DNA of 37,644 nt from Armatimonadota bacterium (GTDB lineage Bacteria; Armatimonadota; Hebobacteria; GCA-020354555; CP070648): assembly GCA_020354555.1 (NCBI GenBank), contig CP070648.1, positions 236,604 to 274,247 of the forward strand, given 5' to 3'. The notes beneath the pieces are model-generated. The model was given only the letters and a program-made list of their open reading frames with translations, did no database searches and was not told the DNA's origin. Positions 23,912-32,223 of this stretch are shown here, one piece after another (position 1 is the first letter of the stretch; every line of letters starts with the position of its first letter). A program made the position numbers and the translations under genes.

Positions 23912-24535
23912 CTACTTCTTGCGGCGCCGGATACCGGCGAGGCCGAGACCGCCCAAGCCGAGCAGAATGATCGAAGCAGGCTCCGGGATGTACGGATCCC
24001 CTACGCGCGCCCAGAAGGTCTGCCCTCCCGTATCGGAATTGGTGACGATGTGGACGAGATAGACGAAGTCCTCGCCAGCGGGCGTGTCACCGGTCCAGTG
24101 GGCCCAGAAGCTGGTGTTGTCACTCTCACCCGGGTGAACGTAGCTCGCGGGATCTGAGCCCCGCCAGCCCACAGCGCCCCAGCCGGAGGGATGGGTCTCC
24201 CAGCCGCCGTTGATGTCCCAGCCGCTGCGGTTGAGAGGATAGCCACCGAATCCGGCGTAATAGTCCGGCTGCAGCGGGTCGGTGAGCTGGTACGCGACGA
24301 GGGTCTTCACGCCGCCGTAGGTGGGATCAATGGCGCCCCACGTCGGATCGGTTGCGCCCGAGTCCACGCTCAACTGAAAAGTCCAGGTATTGCTGCCCGA
24401 GTTGAACACGGGAACGACGTCAACGTAGTCCACCGTGTACGTCTGCGCATACCAGCTGGGCCACGGATCGGCCCCCGCTCCGGTCACGGACACGGCAAGG
24501 ACGGCCGCCAGCGCGATGGTCATCCAGATTCTCAT
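23912..24535 (-). CDS. PEP-CTERM sorting-domain protein
   Basis: 207 residues. Signal peptide at about 1-22 (IWMTIALAAVLAVSVTGAG). The C-terminus is a canonical PEP-CTERM tail of 24 residues: PEPAS, a hydrophobic span IILLGLGGLGLAGI, then RRRKK. Exosortases are thought to cleave after this motif and release or anchor the protein at the envelope or exopolysaccharide. The body is a Trp/Tyr/Gly-rich beta protein without a recognised domain. I chose the ATG at 24535 with GGAGG 7 bases upstream. An exosortase gene lies 2.5 kb upstream on the same strand. Confidence 0.92.
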   Translation of the reverse strand: MRIWMTIALAAVLAVSVTGAGADPWPSWYAQTYTVDYVDVVPVFNSGSNTWTFQLSVDSGATDPTWGAIDPTYGGVKTLVAYQLTDPLQPDYYAGFGGYPLNRSGWDINGGWETHPSGWGAVGWRGSDPASYVHPGESDNTSFWAHWTGDTPAGEDFVYLVHIVTNSDTGGQTFWARVGDPYIPEPASIILLGLGGLGLAGIRRRKK

Positions 24536-24745
24536 ACTCAAGCCTCCACGGAAGGGCGATACGATCGCCGCAAGATCAATAGAGCCTGTTTTCTTATACT
24601 AGCAAGGACCGTGCCAATTCGGCGCTCATCGCGTCCCCACAGGCACTTTTTTCGTGAAAAAATCGACCATGCGCCAGATTGGCGGGTGAGAAAGCCCTCG
24701 GCGAGGCGCCCCAGTAGCGCTTCGCCCGCCAGTTACACCGTCCGC

Positions 24746-26401
24746 TCACGGACCACCGCTGGTCGCGTCCGCCCCGCTGCGCAGCATGATGAGCTCGCCG
24801 TCGCGAGCCACAGTCACCTCAAAACCGGGCGGCGCAGCGCCCTGGAGGTAGATGCGCTGCCACATGACCGCTTCCTCGGACGCAGGGTACGTCTGCAGCA
24901 AGGTCGAGAAGTAGATGGCGCGGACGTCCACTGCCTCATCCACCGCCTCGAAATCCTCCGCCCCGAGCGGGAGCCAGACGGCGGGCCGGTGCGCATACCA
25001 CGCGACCGCCCAGGGAGCGTCGGTGACGACGACCGCATTCCTGGGCAGCGCTTCCTCGAGATAGCTCAGATTACGCTTGTCGGGGCCAAATTTCGGTTCG
25101 GGCGCGGCCCACGAGACCGCCGCCGGGTACGCAGCGACGCCGACGAAGAACAGCACCGCCACCGCTTGCCAGCCACCGGGCCGTATCCACTCGCGGACGA
25201 GGACCATGAAGTAGCCCGCGCAAAGCACGAGCAGGAGTGGCACGATGACAAAGAACAGCTCGGGGGTCGGATTGTGCACGGCGCCGATGAGTATCAGGAA
25301 CAGAACCAGCGCAAGCACCGCGTTGCGCGCCAGGTTCTGCCGCGGCTGGTTCAGCGTCCGCATCGCCGAGATGACGACGAAGCCGACGACGTAGAGGCCC
25401 ACCAAGGGCGACATAGCGCGATAGGCCGAGGCGAGCCCGAGCACGATCTTTTTCAGCAGCCCGCCCAAGTTGCCGACGATGAGCGGCACGAGCCTGAGGG
25501 CCGACGCGTCGGCGGCCCGGAACAGGGTGTGCCCGGGGTGCGCGCCGGTGAACATGACGATGAGGTACCGTTCGAGGGTGAACAAGGGGTCTCGCGCGAC
25601 CAGATAATTGCGCACCCACCACGGCGTCATGACCACGATCAAGCCAGCAGCGAACCACGCTGCGTGACGCAGTCGCCGTTCCTTCTGCGCGTAGGCGCCC
25701 ACGGCGATCGCCGGGAGCACCAGCGCAAACGTCATGTACTCCGTGAGCCAGCACAGAGCGAGGACGGCACCCGCGGCAGCGCTCAGTCTCAACGAGCCCG
25801 AGTTGACGTAGATGAGGTAGACCATCAGCGTGAGCAAGAACGCCCACAGCGTCACGTGCAGACCGGATACCGCATAGGCCAATGCTTGCACGTTGAGCGC
25901 GAAAAGCGCCGCGGCGAGGGCGCCGGTCGCGCGATCGAATATCCTCGATGCGAGCACATAGACCATTATCAAGGTCGCCAGGAAGAAGACCGCAGATACG
26001 CCGGCGACAACGGCGTCACTGTGCGGGAGCGCGCCGAATGCCACCCCGAGGGTCAGGGGGTAGAGCGGCGCGTTGTAGATCTCGGGCGCGGGCACGCGCG
26101 GGAAGAGCGCGACCTCGACCGGCCGCAGGAGCGAGGTCACGAACCCCTGTCCCTCCGCCAGATGCCTGCCGAGCTGAGCGAGGTCCATCGCCTCGCTGCG
26201 GTACAGGCCCTTGAACGCGCGGGTGAACTGCAAAGCGAGGGCGATCGCGCCCGGGCCGATCCACGAGACATGCAGCAGCAGGGCGCGGCTCAATCGTTCA
26301 ACGCGATCCGGACGGCGACGAACGATCTCGTCGCCGGCAGCTTGGTCGCCGCTCGGTGCGCCCTCGGCTGTTCGCTGTGCTGATGGTTGCTCGCTCGTCA
26401 C
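24746..26401 (-). CDS. GT-C (ArnT/PMT-type) membrane glycosyltransferase
   Basis: 551 residues with about 11 membrane spans, mainly between residues 45 and 440. Near the N-terminus is RSEAMDLAQLGRHLAEGQGF, the first extracytoplasmic loop with acidic residues, as in PMT-2/ArnT-type transferases that use lipid-linked sugars. The C-terminal 110 residues form a soluble domain (LSYLEEALPRNAVVVTDAPW and PAVWLPLGAEDFEAVDEAVD). The start is GTG with AAAGGTG close upstream. It lies 39 bp after the EpsI-type gene, placing it in the exosortase locus, where it probably glycosylates exported proteins or polymers. Confidence 0.8.
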   Translation of the reverse strand: MTSEQPSAQRTAEGAPSGDQAAGDEIVRRRPDRVERLSRALLLHVSWIGPGAIALALQFTRAFKGLYRSEAMDLAQLGRHLAEGQGFVTSLLRPVEVALFPRVPAPEIYNAPLYPLTLGVAFGALPHSDAVVAGVSAVFFLATLIMVYVLASRIFDRATGALAAALFALNVQALAYAVSGLHVTLWAFLLTLMVYLIYVNSGSLRLSAAAGAVLALCWLTEYMTFALVLPAIAVGAYAQKERRLRHAAWFAAGLIVVMTPWWVRNYLVARDPLFTLERYLIVMFTGAHPGHTLFRAADASALRLVPLIVGNLGGLLKKIVLGLASAYRAMSPLVGLYVVGFVVISAMRTLNQPRQNLARNAVLALVLFLILIGAVHNPTPELFFVIVPLLLVLCAGYFMVLVREWIRPGGWQAVAVLFFVGVAAYPAAVSWAAPEPKFGPDKRNLSYLEEALPRNAVVVTDAPWAVAWYAHRPAVWLPLGAEDFEAVDEAVDVRAIYFSTLLQTYPASEEAVMWQRIYLQGAAPPGFEVTVARDGELIMLRSGADATSGGP

Positions 26402-26440
26402 ACTGGCACCTTTCGATGAAACGGTCCTTATCGAGCCGGA

Positions 26441-27076
26441 TCAGGCCCCCGTGACCTCGACGACATGCGGGTGCAGAACGCCCAGCAGGCGCATGCCGCG
26501 CCTCGCTGCGGCGTCTGTGTCCGACGCCACGGGAACGGTCAGCCTGACCAGCGCACCGACCGGTCGCTCGTGCCGCAGGCGATCCCATGCCAGATATGCC
26601 TGGTGCATGACCCAACTCGTCGTGGCGCGATCGCGCTCGACGTAGTAGTAGAGCACGACGGCGTGGTCCCCCTCGCGGGCGAGGATGAATCGGTTCACCG
26701 GTATCGCGGCGCCCGTCGTGGCGGCCTGGAACGTCAGCTGCGACTTGGAGACGATGTTCCATCCGCCGCCGAGCAGGCAGAAGCCTGGTGAATGGAACGT
26801 CGCTTTGCGGTGGCCGAGGATGACGCCGAAGTGCACCGGCAACCCATCGGCGTTCACGTACTCGCGATTGAGGTAGGCATCGGGCTTCAGCATGTCCATC
26901 GTCAAGTCATCGTACGGGCCCAGATCGCGGCCCTGCCAATCGCCGACGCGCAAAGGGATTCTCTCCACCGGCAGCTCGGCGCTCGCACCGGTCATCGGCC
27001 GGGTCGCCCAGGCGGCGACCTGCCCTGCGAGCAGCAGGACGAGCATCGCGATGCAGCGCTTATCCACCGCTCGCAT
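26441..27076 (-). CDS. EpsI/exosortase-associated (DUF3485) protein
   Basis: 211 residues. One N-terminal membrane span (about 8-25, CIAMLVLLLAGQVAAWA) is followed by the EpsI-type domain: PLRVGDWQGRDLGPYDDLTM, then FHSPGFCLLGGGWNIVSKSQ with the family HxPxxCLxGxGW motif, and DHAVVLYYYVERDRATTSWV. EpsI-type proteins accompany exosortases and extracellular polysaccharide genes; the exact role is unsettled. The ATG at 27076 has GAGGAG about 6 bases upstream and overlaps the exosortase gene by 17 bases, so it is translationally coupled to it. Confidence 0.88.
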   Translation of the reverse strand: MRAVDKRCIAMLVLLLAGQVAAWATRPMTGASAELPVERIPLRVGDWQGRDLGPYDDLTMDMLKPDAYLNREYVNADGLPVHFGVILGHRKATFHSPGFCLLGGGWNIVSKSQLTFQAATTGAAIPVNRFILAREGDHAVVLYYYVERDRATTSWVMHQAYLAWDRLRHERPVGALVRLTVPVASDTDAAARRGMRLLGVLHPHVVEVTGA

Positions 27077-27944
27077 CGGGGGCTCCTCTATCGCTGCCAC
27101 CGGCAATCCCGCGCAGTCCGAGCGCGCGGGCGACGAGGATCATGCCGGCCAGAGCGAACACGAATACGAGCATACCGGAAGCGCCGTGGAAGAACCCTTC
27201 CGCCGCACGGGCGCCGGCCAAGGTCGCGATCACGAGAATGAGCGTGACGCGGGCGACATTGGCCGCGAGCGCCACCGGCACGCCGAGGGCGAACAGGACG
27301 ACACGCCGCCACATCGGCCCGCGCGCGACGTACGCGATGAGCGCGGCCAGGGCCATCAGGGCCACCAGGGCCTTCATGCCGCTGCATGGCACCGCCACGG
27401 TGAACGAGTAATTGGCGAGATGGATGTCCACTCCGCTGCGCGAAACGGGAATGCCAAGGAGTCCCGTAATCATCGTGGCGTATTTCGCCGACAGAAGCTG
27501 CATCGGGAAGCTGATGAACTCGACCAGCAGGTCCGGCCACGGCACCATGAAGAACAGGAAGGCGTAGGGGAAACCTACCTCGCGCGCGACCCCCCAACCG
27601 CCGAAGTAGAGCATCTGCGCGCCGATCATCAGGACGAGCGACAGCGGCGCCAGGAAGTTAACCTCCATCCACCGGCCGGCGAGGTACATGAGCAAGGCCG
27701 CGGCCGCGCACGCCATGCCGGCTGCGGCGGCGCCGCCGCGGTAAGCTGCGACGATTCGCTCCCAGCGCGTCCACACCAGATACGCCGCGATCGGCGCGAC
27801 GAGGAAGCCGTGGGAGGCATGGTCGTCCGTCGCCCACGCGCGAACCATCTGGCTCAGGGCAGGCGCGTAGAGCCACGCGCCTGCAGCGACCACTGCGACC
27901 GCCAATATGGGGACCGGCCTCGGACGAGCGACTGCTACAGCCAT
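27060..27944 (-). CDS. Exosortase (PEP-CTERM cysteine protease/transpeptidase)
   Basis: About 294 residues with eight predicted membrane spans. The exosortase triad is present: Cys187 (AVPCSGMKALVAL), Arg232 (AANVARVTLILV) and His253 (FFHGASGML). DHASHGFLV near residue 41 is the conserved loop after the first span. The enzyme processes PEP-CTERM proteins at the inner membrane. I chose the ATG at 27944; the frame is open to 28163 but the added residues are basic and unlike the family. It overlaps epsI and shares the locus with its likely substrate at 23912-24535. Confidence 0.92.
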   Translation of the reverse strand: MAVAVARPRPVPILAVAVVAAGAWLYAPALSQMVRAWATDDHASHGFLVAPIAAYLVWTRWERIVAAYRGGAAAAGMACAAAALLMYLAGRWMEVNFLAPLSLVLMIGAQMLYFGGWGVAREVGFPYAFLFFMVPWPDLLVEFISFPMQLLSAKYATMITGLLGIPVSRSGVDIHLANYSFTVAVPCSGMKALVALMALAALIAYVARGPMWRRVVLFALGVPVALAANVARVTLILVIATLAGARAAEGFFHGASGMLVFVFALAGMILVARALGLRGIAGGSDRGAPDASGG

Positions 27945-28181
27945 AGAAACGCCTGTTTGCACCAACCACGCGCGTTCGACGGACGCCCTTCGCGCCCAGC
28001 GCGAAACGGGGGCGTCTATCGGCACCTGCGCAGGAACGTGCGTTGAGGATACGGAGCAAGGAACGTGCCAGCGCGTCGCGCGTTCGAATAGCGCGTCCGG
28101 CGCGGACCGCCGCAAGGGCAGGTTCTGCACCAGACGGCGAGTGCCACCCCACCAGCGATGCACGCGAACGCCATGCCGCGG

Positions 28182-29132
28182 CTAGGGTTGGTTCCGCCAG
28201 TAGTCCAGAAGGTCCCGGGCGGTCTGGTCGAACGGGATCTGCGGCTCCCATCCGGTGCGCGCGTGGAGCTTGGCGTAGTCGCCTTCGAGCACAGGGACGT
28301 CGGAGGGACGCATGCGCGACGGGTCGTGCTCGGTTTGCACCTCGACGGTCGAGAGGCTGAGCAAAGTGTCAAGGACTTCGCGGATGGTACGCGCCCGACC
28401 GGAGCACAGGTTGTAGACCTCACCGGGCTCCCCCTCCCTCACCGCGAGGCCATAGCCGCGGACGATGTCGCGGACATCGGAGAAATCGCGCCGCGCATCG
28501 AGATTGCCGACGCGAATGACCGGCTCCTGGCGTCCCTTCTCGATATCGGCGATCTGCTTGGCGAAGTTGGAGGTGACAAACACGGATCCGCGGCGAGGGC
28601 CGGTGTGGTTGAAGGCGCGAGTGCGAATGACGGGCAGGCCGTACGTCATGAAGTACTGGTAGCCGAGCAGGTCCTGCCCCACTTTGCTGACGGCGTACGG
28701 GCTGAGGGGGCGCAGGGGGTTGGTTTCCGTGATGGGCAGCTCGTTGTCATAGACCATGCCGTACTCCTCGGACGAGCCGGCAATCTGGATACGCGGGCTG
28801 GTGTCGAGTTCGCGCATCGCCTCGAGGATATGAACCTGGCCGATGATGTTGGTTTCGAGGGTCTCGGACGGAGCGCGCCAGGAGGTGGGGACGAAGCTTT
28901 GGGCGGCGAGATGGTAGATCTCGTCGGGACGAACGTCGAGAATCACCTGCTTGACGGAGGCGCTGTCGCGGATGTCGCACTCGACTAGCTCGATGCGCCC
29001 TTCGAGGTGGTCAATGTTGGACGTGCTGCTACGCCAGCGGGCGGTGCCGAAGACGTCGGCGCCCTGCGCCAGCAGGTACTCGGCGAGGTGCGAACCGACG
29101 AAACCGGTAATGCCTGTAATGAGTGAGCGCAC
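28182..29132 (-). CDS. GDP-sugar 4,6-dehydratase-like SDR enzyme
   Basis: 316 residues of the extended short-chain dehydrogenase family. The NAD(P) motif TGITGFVGSH is at residues 6-15. The catalytic region shows SSEEYGMV and the SPYAVSKV (YxxxK) motif. HLAAQSFVPTSWRAPSETLE and RDFSDVRDIVRGYGLAV match GDP-mannose 4,6-dehydratases and the related GDP-heptose dehydratases. It converts a GDP-sugar to its 4-keto-6-deoxy form. It starts with GTG and a GGGAG site 8 bases upstream, and lies 110 bp after the sugar kinase gene. Which GDP-sugar is used is inference. Confidence 0.85.
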   Translation of the reverse strand: MRSLITGITGFVGSHLAEYLLAQGADVFGTARWRSSTSNIDHLEGRIELVECDIRDSASVKQVILDVRPDEIYHLAAQSFVPTSWRAPSETLETNIIGQVHILEAMRELDTSPRIQIAGSSEEYGMVYDNELPITETNPLRPLSPYAVSKVGQDLLGYQYFMTYGLPVIRTRAFNHTGPRRGSVFVTSNFAKQIADIEKGRQEPVIRVGNLDARRDFSDVRDIVRGYGLAVREGEPGEVYNLCSGRARTIREVLDTLLSLSTVEVQTEHDPSRMRPSDVPVLEGDYAKLHARTGWEPQIPFDQTARDLLDYWRNQP

Positions 29133-29242
29133 GGCTTAACTCCCTGATGCGCAGTATTCAACCGCTCCTAAACGGCTCTCAATATGCGTGGGATCTGCGA
29201 GCGTCATGAGTGACTCAAGGTGGTTGGGGTGTTCGCCGCGCG

Positions 29243-30244
29243 TCACCTGCGCGCGAACCATGTGCGCAGGCCCTCCCAGTCGAAGCGGCACGGGAGCAGT
29301 TGGTATCCGGCGGCCTTGATCGCCTCTTCGACCTCGCGGCGCCGACTGGTTTCGCACAGCACCGTGATGCTGCCGCCGCCGCCCGCGCCATTGATCTTGA
29401 AGCCGACCGCGCCTGCCGGCCGGGCCACTTCCTCGATACGCTCGATATGCTCGGTCGTGATGTCGGGGTGCAGGGCCTTCTGCGCGTTGTTATTGAGATT
29501 CATGACCTCGGCGAAGGCGCCGAAGTCGGCCTTCCACAGCGCGGAGGCCGCGAGTTGCGGAGTGGTCTTGAGGGTGTCCATCGCCTTGCGGGTGGACGGC
29601 TTGTCCGCCTGATAGTCGGCGATGACTTTCTCATGTACTTCGCTCGACAGGTGGCGTTCACCAGTGTACACGAGAACGAGGCGGCTTTCCAACTCCCAGG
29701 CGATCTCGGGGGAGACGCGCACCGGGGAGGTCGTCGAGCGTGGGTACGGGTCAATCGTGTGATAGCCGATGCCCCCGACCGCGGCCGCAATCTGATCCTG
29801 CACGCCGCTCTGAATGCCCAACTCCTTGGTCTCGAGTTCGTGGGCGAGACGGCCGATCTGCTCCGGGCGGTGATATTCCCCTGTCAACATGCTCAGGGCG
29901 CCGATGAGCGCCACGGAGATGGCAGCGGAGGAGCCGGTGCCGCAGCCGGCGGGGACGTCAGCATAGACGTAGGCGTCGAGCTTATCTATACCCATGACGT
30001 TGACTGCGGCCTTGAGCAGGTCGTGTTTGCCGTTGTAGGGCTCGGCGCCCGGCTCGGCGATGTCAATAATCTCGCCGAAGTCCTGCGCGATGACGCTGAC
30101 TCCGGGCCGCGCGCGCGTGGCGATGATGACCTGGGCGTAGAGGCCGACCGCGAAGTTGAGGACACACCCCGAGCCGGCAAACCAGGTATCGGTCCACCCG
30201 CCGAAGTCGAGGACCCTATTGGGCGCTTGAGCCTTGACGATCAT
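29243..30244 (-). CDS. GHMP-family sugar kinase (heptose-7-phosphate kinase-like)
   Basis: 333 residues with the three GHMP motifs: N-terminal APNRVLDFGGWTD, the ATP loop PAGCGTGSSAAISVALIGAL, and the C-terminal GAGGGGSITVLCE. Length and motifs fit the HddA-like group, which phosphorylates D-glycero-D-manno-heptose 7-phosphate at C1 in the GDP-heptose route; other hexose kinases in this group look similar. I chose the ATG at 30244 (a GTG three codons earlier is in frame). It is the first gene of the run that leads through the GDP-sugar dehydratase to the exosortase. Confidence 0.82.
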   Translation of the reverse strand: MIVKAQAPNRVLDFGGWTDTWFAGSGCVLNFAVGLYAQVIIATRARPGVSVIAQDFGEIIDIAEPGAEPYNGKHDLLKAAVNVMGIDKLDAYVYADVPAGCGTGSSAAISVALIGALSMLTGEYHRPEQIGRLAHELETKELGIQSGVQDQIAAAVGGIGYHTIDPYPRSTTSPVRVSPEIAWELESRLVLVYTGERHLSSEVHEKVIADYQADKPSTRKAMDTLKTTPQLAASALWKADFGAFAEVMNLNNNAQKALHPDITTEHIERIEEVARPAGAVGFKINGAGGGGSITVLCETSRRREVEEAIKAAGYQLLPCRFDWEGLRTWFARR

Positions 30245-30435
30245 TGCACACACAAGCAGCGAAGGTAATGCGACGCCCTGCAGACTGACCCATTATTCTG
30301 GCACAGGTCGCTGTGTTCCTGCCTCTGCGCGCACGCTAGCGGTGCGGTGCGGGCAGGCCCCGGCCGCGACGCGGCGCGTCATCCGCTGTCTGTCGCGGCG
30401 TTCCGTCGAGCGGGCCGGAGTGAAGCGCGACCCGC

Positions 30436-31785
30436 TTACTTCCTCACGATGTAGGTTTGCGTGGACAGCGTGTATGGCTGGCCATCTGCCTCGAAATCCG
30501 TCTCGCCGAAGACGGCGATGTTCTTGTCCGCCGGGCGCTCCACGGTGATGCGGAACGAACCGTCGCGTTTCGTCATGGCGGTGGACTCCCACTTGTGCGG
30601 CCGGAAGTCCAGATCATCCGCTTGCACGACCCAGGCGCGGGCGTCTTTCGCCGCCGGCGCGGTGATGGTCAACACCAGGGAACTGCCGTCCTGCTTTGCC
30701 TCCCAGGATATGTTGGGCATGTCGCGCCCCGCCGCCATCGTGCGGAAGAACGCGCTGGCCGTGTTGATGACGCGCTGGATGTCGTCCAGCCCGTGCCCGC
30801 TGTTCGGAGCGTAGAGGACGTACTTCGGCCCGACCAGATCATCCCAATACAGGTTGAGGGCTCCCGTCGGCCAGTAGGGATCGTTCGAGCCCAGCAGCAG
30901 CAGCTTGGGCAAGGTCAGGTCGTGCCGAAAGGTGTACGGATCAACCGCCTTCCACACCTTCCTGCCCCGGGGATCGTTGAAGACATCCATCAGGCGCTTG
31001 TCGGTGTAGTCAGTGACTTCCTCACTGTAGTGTCCCCATAGTTCGAGGGCGTACTTGAACTGCGCGGGGAAGTTTAAGGTGTCTATGACCGCGGGCGCGA
31101 TGGCCTTCACACGCTCGGGGTCGGCGACAGCGCTGAGCCACGTCGTCCACCCACGCTTGGAGCCACCCAAGACGACGAAGCTCGTGATGTCCCGGCTCCA
31201 TTCCTGCTTGGCGTAGGCCTGAAGCGCATCCATGGCGCGCACCGCGCTCTTGGTCATCGGGAAGAGGAGCGGCCACGTCGGGTCGCCATCCCTGATGTAC
31301 TGCTGGAAGGTGAGGGAAATGATCTCGTCCTCCACCAGGCCCCCGAAGAGCGGTTGGTTGGGCACCAAGGTGAGCACGGCGACCGGAGCGCGCATCATTG
31401 CTGCGAACGAGCCGGCGAGTTGATCCCCGCCGCCCATATCCCGACCCGGCTCGGGCTCGCCGGAACCGCCGGAGACCAGCAACAGCATCCACTCGGGATA
31501 GCTGGCCTGCGCCGGGGTGAACACGCGCAGCAAATGCTGCCACTTCGCGCCATGCCACACCTGGGAAGTCAACACGATGTCGCTGATGGTCATCTCGTTG
31601 ACTTCCCGCACCGGGCCCTTTTCCCACTTGAACACGGCATCGGGCGTGCTGACATACTGGAGCAGCATCTCGTCGGCCGCAAGATCCTGCGCTGCCGCTG
31701 TGGCGCACGCCGCCGCCGTCGCGAAGAGTGCCATCGCGACCAACGCCGTGATGACCGTGTGCTGCGTCCTGAGCCTAAGTGTCAT
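30436..31785 (-). CDS. PhoPQ-activated pathogenicity-related (PqaA-type) exported hydrolase
   Basis: 449 residues. A signal peptide (TVITALVAMALFATAAACA) leads into an alpha/beta-hydrolase of the PhoPQ-related family: VWHGAKWQHLLRVFTP, then WMLLLVSGGSGEPEPG, the nucleophile region FVVLGGSKRGWTTWLSAVAD with Ser in GGSKRG, then NDPYWPTGAL and NSGHGLDD carrying the His. The C-terminal 90 residues form a beta domain ending in YIVRK. The natural substrate is unknown. ATG at 31785 with GGAG 7 bases upstream. It is preceded by about 440 bp without a gene and followed by the sugar kinase. Confidence 0.88.
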   Translation of the reverse strand: MTLRLRTQHTVITALVAMALFATAAACATAAAQDLAADEMLLQYVSTPDAVFKWEKGPVREVNEMTISDIVLTSQVWHGAKWQHLLRVFTPAQASYPEWMLLLVSGGSGEPEPGRDMGGGDQLAGSFAAMMRAPVAVLTLVPNQPLFGGLVEDEIISLTFQQYIRDGDPTWPLLFPMTKSAVRAMDALQAYAKQEWSRDITSFVVLGGSKRGWTTWLSAVADPERVKAIAPAVIDTLNFPAQFKYALELWGHYSEEVTDYTDKRLMDVFNDPRGRKVWKAVDPYTFRHDLTLPKLLLLGSNDPYWPTGALNLYWDDLVGPKYVLYAPNSGHGLDDIQRVINTASAFFRTMAAGRDMPNISWEAKQDGSSLVLTITAPAAKDARAWVVQADDLDFRPHKWESTAMTKRDGSFRITVERPADKNIAVFGETDFEADGQPYTLSTQTYIVRK

Positions 31786-32223
31786 TAGTGTCTCCTGTCC
31801 TGACTCCCAGTGTTGGAAGCCCATTATCGTGGCCCCACAGCCTACTCCTACTGACGGTCACAAACCGATTCGCGATCCGCCCACGCTCTGACCGGAGGGA
31901 GTCTCGGGACGGTGGCATCCGTCCGCCACGCACCGCGTGGAGCGAGCTTGGTTCCGCCTGCACGGAACACACGAAACCATTGCGCCCTAATTCGGCGATG
32001 AGGCCAGCGGTTCCTGGCGCCGAGCCCTCGACAAGGCGAGGAGCGCCGGAGCACCGGCCGAGGAGATCGCCTCGCGTCCGGAATGGCGATTGCCCAGGGA
32101 CGCCCGCACCCTCTCGACACTTTGCAGTCTCGGCTCCTCGAGAAGCAGACGAAGCCTTTTCGAAACGGGGGCCGCGAGCATGATTTCGCGGTCTGCGGGG
32201 CGCCCCGCGGCATATGAATCCCG
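31786..32223. other. Gene-free stretch between the hydrolase and SLH genes
   Basis: No convincing gene, RNA or promoter seen. Short open frames on either strand have Arg/Ser/Pro-rich products typical of chance frames in GC-rich DNA. A perfect palindrome lies at 32195-32208, just after the SLH gene. Confidence 0.6.
32195..32208 (-). terminator. Palindrome after the SLH gene
   Basis: The perfect palindrome GCGGGGCGCCCCGC lies 15 bases past the SLH stop on the minus strand. It can form a GC stem but has no U-run, so it may only protect or pause the message. Confidence 0.3.

Noticed and set aside
24645-24665. Hairpin TTTTTTC-GT-GAAAAAA between the GT-C and PEP-CTERM genes
   Set aside because: Seven A-T-rich pairs only; too weak to call a terminator, and no partner element is seen.
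24191-26383. 730-codon plus-strand open frame
   Set aside because: Antisense to the PEP-CTERM and GT-C genes; its His/Arg/Glu-rich product has no domain look, as expected from high third-position GC.
31848-32213. 121-codon minus-strand open frame in the gap before the SLH gene
   Set aside because: Arg/Ser/Pro-rich product, no ribosome site and no domain look; probably a chance frame.
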